Assembly: GCA_964492925.1 (NCBI GenBank)
Contig: CAZBMF010000002.1
Span: 1-50,526 of the forward strand
Reading direction: 5' to 3'
Source: VMCP01 sp964492925
GTDB lineage: Bacteria; Bacteroidota; Bacteroidia; NS11-12g; UBA955
Length of the DNA: 50,526 bases
Shown here: one piece after another, positions 50,444 to 50,526 of the stretch
How positions within the stretch are numbered: the first letter of the stretch is position 1
How the letters are laid out: each line of letters starts with the position of its first letter
Translations under genes and position numbers: made by a program
Notes under the pieces: model-generated
Told to the model about the DNA's origin: nothing
The model's database searches: none
Seen by the model: only the letters and a program-made list of their open reading frames with translations

Positions 50444-50526
50444 ATGGAAGATTTTCGGTATCTCAAATATCAAAAAATATTGCTTGGTGTATTTTCAATC
50501 TTGTTAATTTGGCCATTTTTAAATTC
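50444..50526 (+). CDS. Partial gene, start of a membrane-anchored protein
   Basis: An ATG at 50444 opens a frame that stays open to the end of the window (27 codons: MEDFRYLKYQK... then a hydrophobic ILLGVFSILLIWPFL). A short cytoplasmic lead with basic residues followed by a membrane helix fits a signal anchor. The family cannot be told from this fragment. A promoter box just upstream supports it being real. Confidence 0.55.
   Translation, partial: MEDFRYLKYQKILLGVFSILLIWPFLN

Noticed and set aside
1..50526. Genomic island, prophage or defence island
   Set aside because: No integrase, transposase, phage structural gene, toxin-antitoxin pair with a DNA-binding partner, or attachment-site repeat flanking the tRNA was found. 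Gene content is mostly core metabolism and envelope.

Overview
The window is an AT-rich, gene-dense chromosomal segment from a member of the Bacteroidota. Four things in the sequence support this. Many genes are preceded by the Bacteroidota -7 promoter box TAnnTTTG, often with TTG about 19-21 nt upstream, and Shine-Dalgarno sequences are mostly absent. Two secreted proteins end in type IX secretion (T9SS) sorting domains. Several families typical of the phylum are present (DUF3276/PUR, DUF4199, DUF4270, GT5-only glycogen-synthase-like protein, bacterial GH3, FdhF/YdeP oxidoreductase). Lipoproteins and signal peptides have the usual form. I see no integrase, transposase, phage gene, CRISPR array or rRNA. 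No gene-free stretch exceeds 300 bases. The longest, about 290 bases at 35391-35678, holds a tRNA-Arg(CCT) and a terminator.

Layout. 1-243: a possible 21-codon minus-strand ORF with its own terminator. 244-4814: ABC exporter, DUF3276, DUF4199, PlsC-type acyltransferase, GatC and a LolD/MacB-type ATPase. 4863-10813: GH3-family protein, glycine C-acetyltransferase (Kbl) and two APC amino-acid permeases. 10810-13819 (minus): GT5-only glycogen-synthase-like protein, DUF4270 lipoprotein and DAHP synthase, divergent from panC. 14733-18833 (minus): a 1366-aa protein built of about 38 WG repeats. 18906-23198: dtd, then mobA-fdhD-fdhF/ydeP. 23319-28750: a T9SS protein, then an SGNH / MBOAT / SGNH-LysM cassette that looks like a cell-wall O-acetylation system. 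28754-30116 (minus): VTC-domain protein with DUF4956. 30258-31826: secreted sulfatase with a T9SS tail. 31911-38276: persulfide-dioxygenase/rhodanese protein, a polytopic membrane protein, small envelope proteins, tRNA, pterin dehydratase and a Tat-exported pirin. 38430-42345: VWA protein, HipA-like kinase/DUF3037 pair, DUF1569, ChaN. 42368-47639: a tight molybdenum-cofactor operon (moaA-moeA-TSUP-moaD-moeB-moaE-moaCB). 47640-50296 (minus): M28 peptidase and a Met/Gly-rich secreted protein. The window ends inside the start of another plus-strand gene.

How the genes work together. The two molybdenum loci make one pathway. The 42-47 kb operon covers GTP to molybdopterin to Mo insertion. MobA at 19.4 kb adds the nucleotide, FdhD supplies sulfur, and the FdhF/YdeP-type enzyme at 20.9 kb is the only obvious client in view. 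The MBOAT/SGNH cassette is the clearest envelope-modification unit.

The most unusual signal is not a gene. The 9-mer TGAGGGACA (or its complement) occurs 13 times that I could find by eye, on both strands, in three codon registers and once between genes. Base composition predicts fewer than one copy. It may be a genome-wide DNA-level signal.
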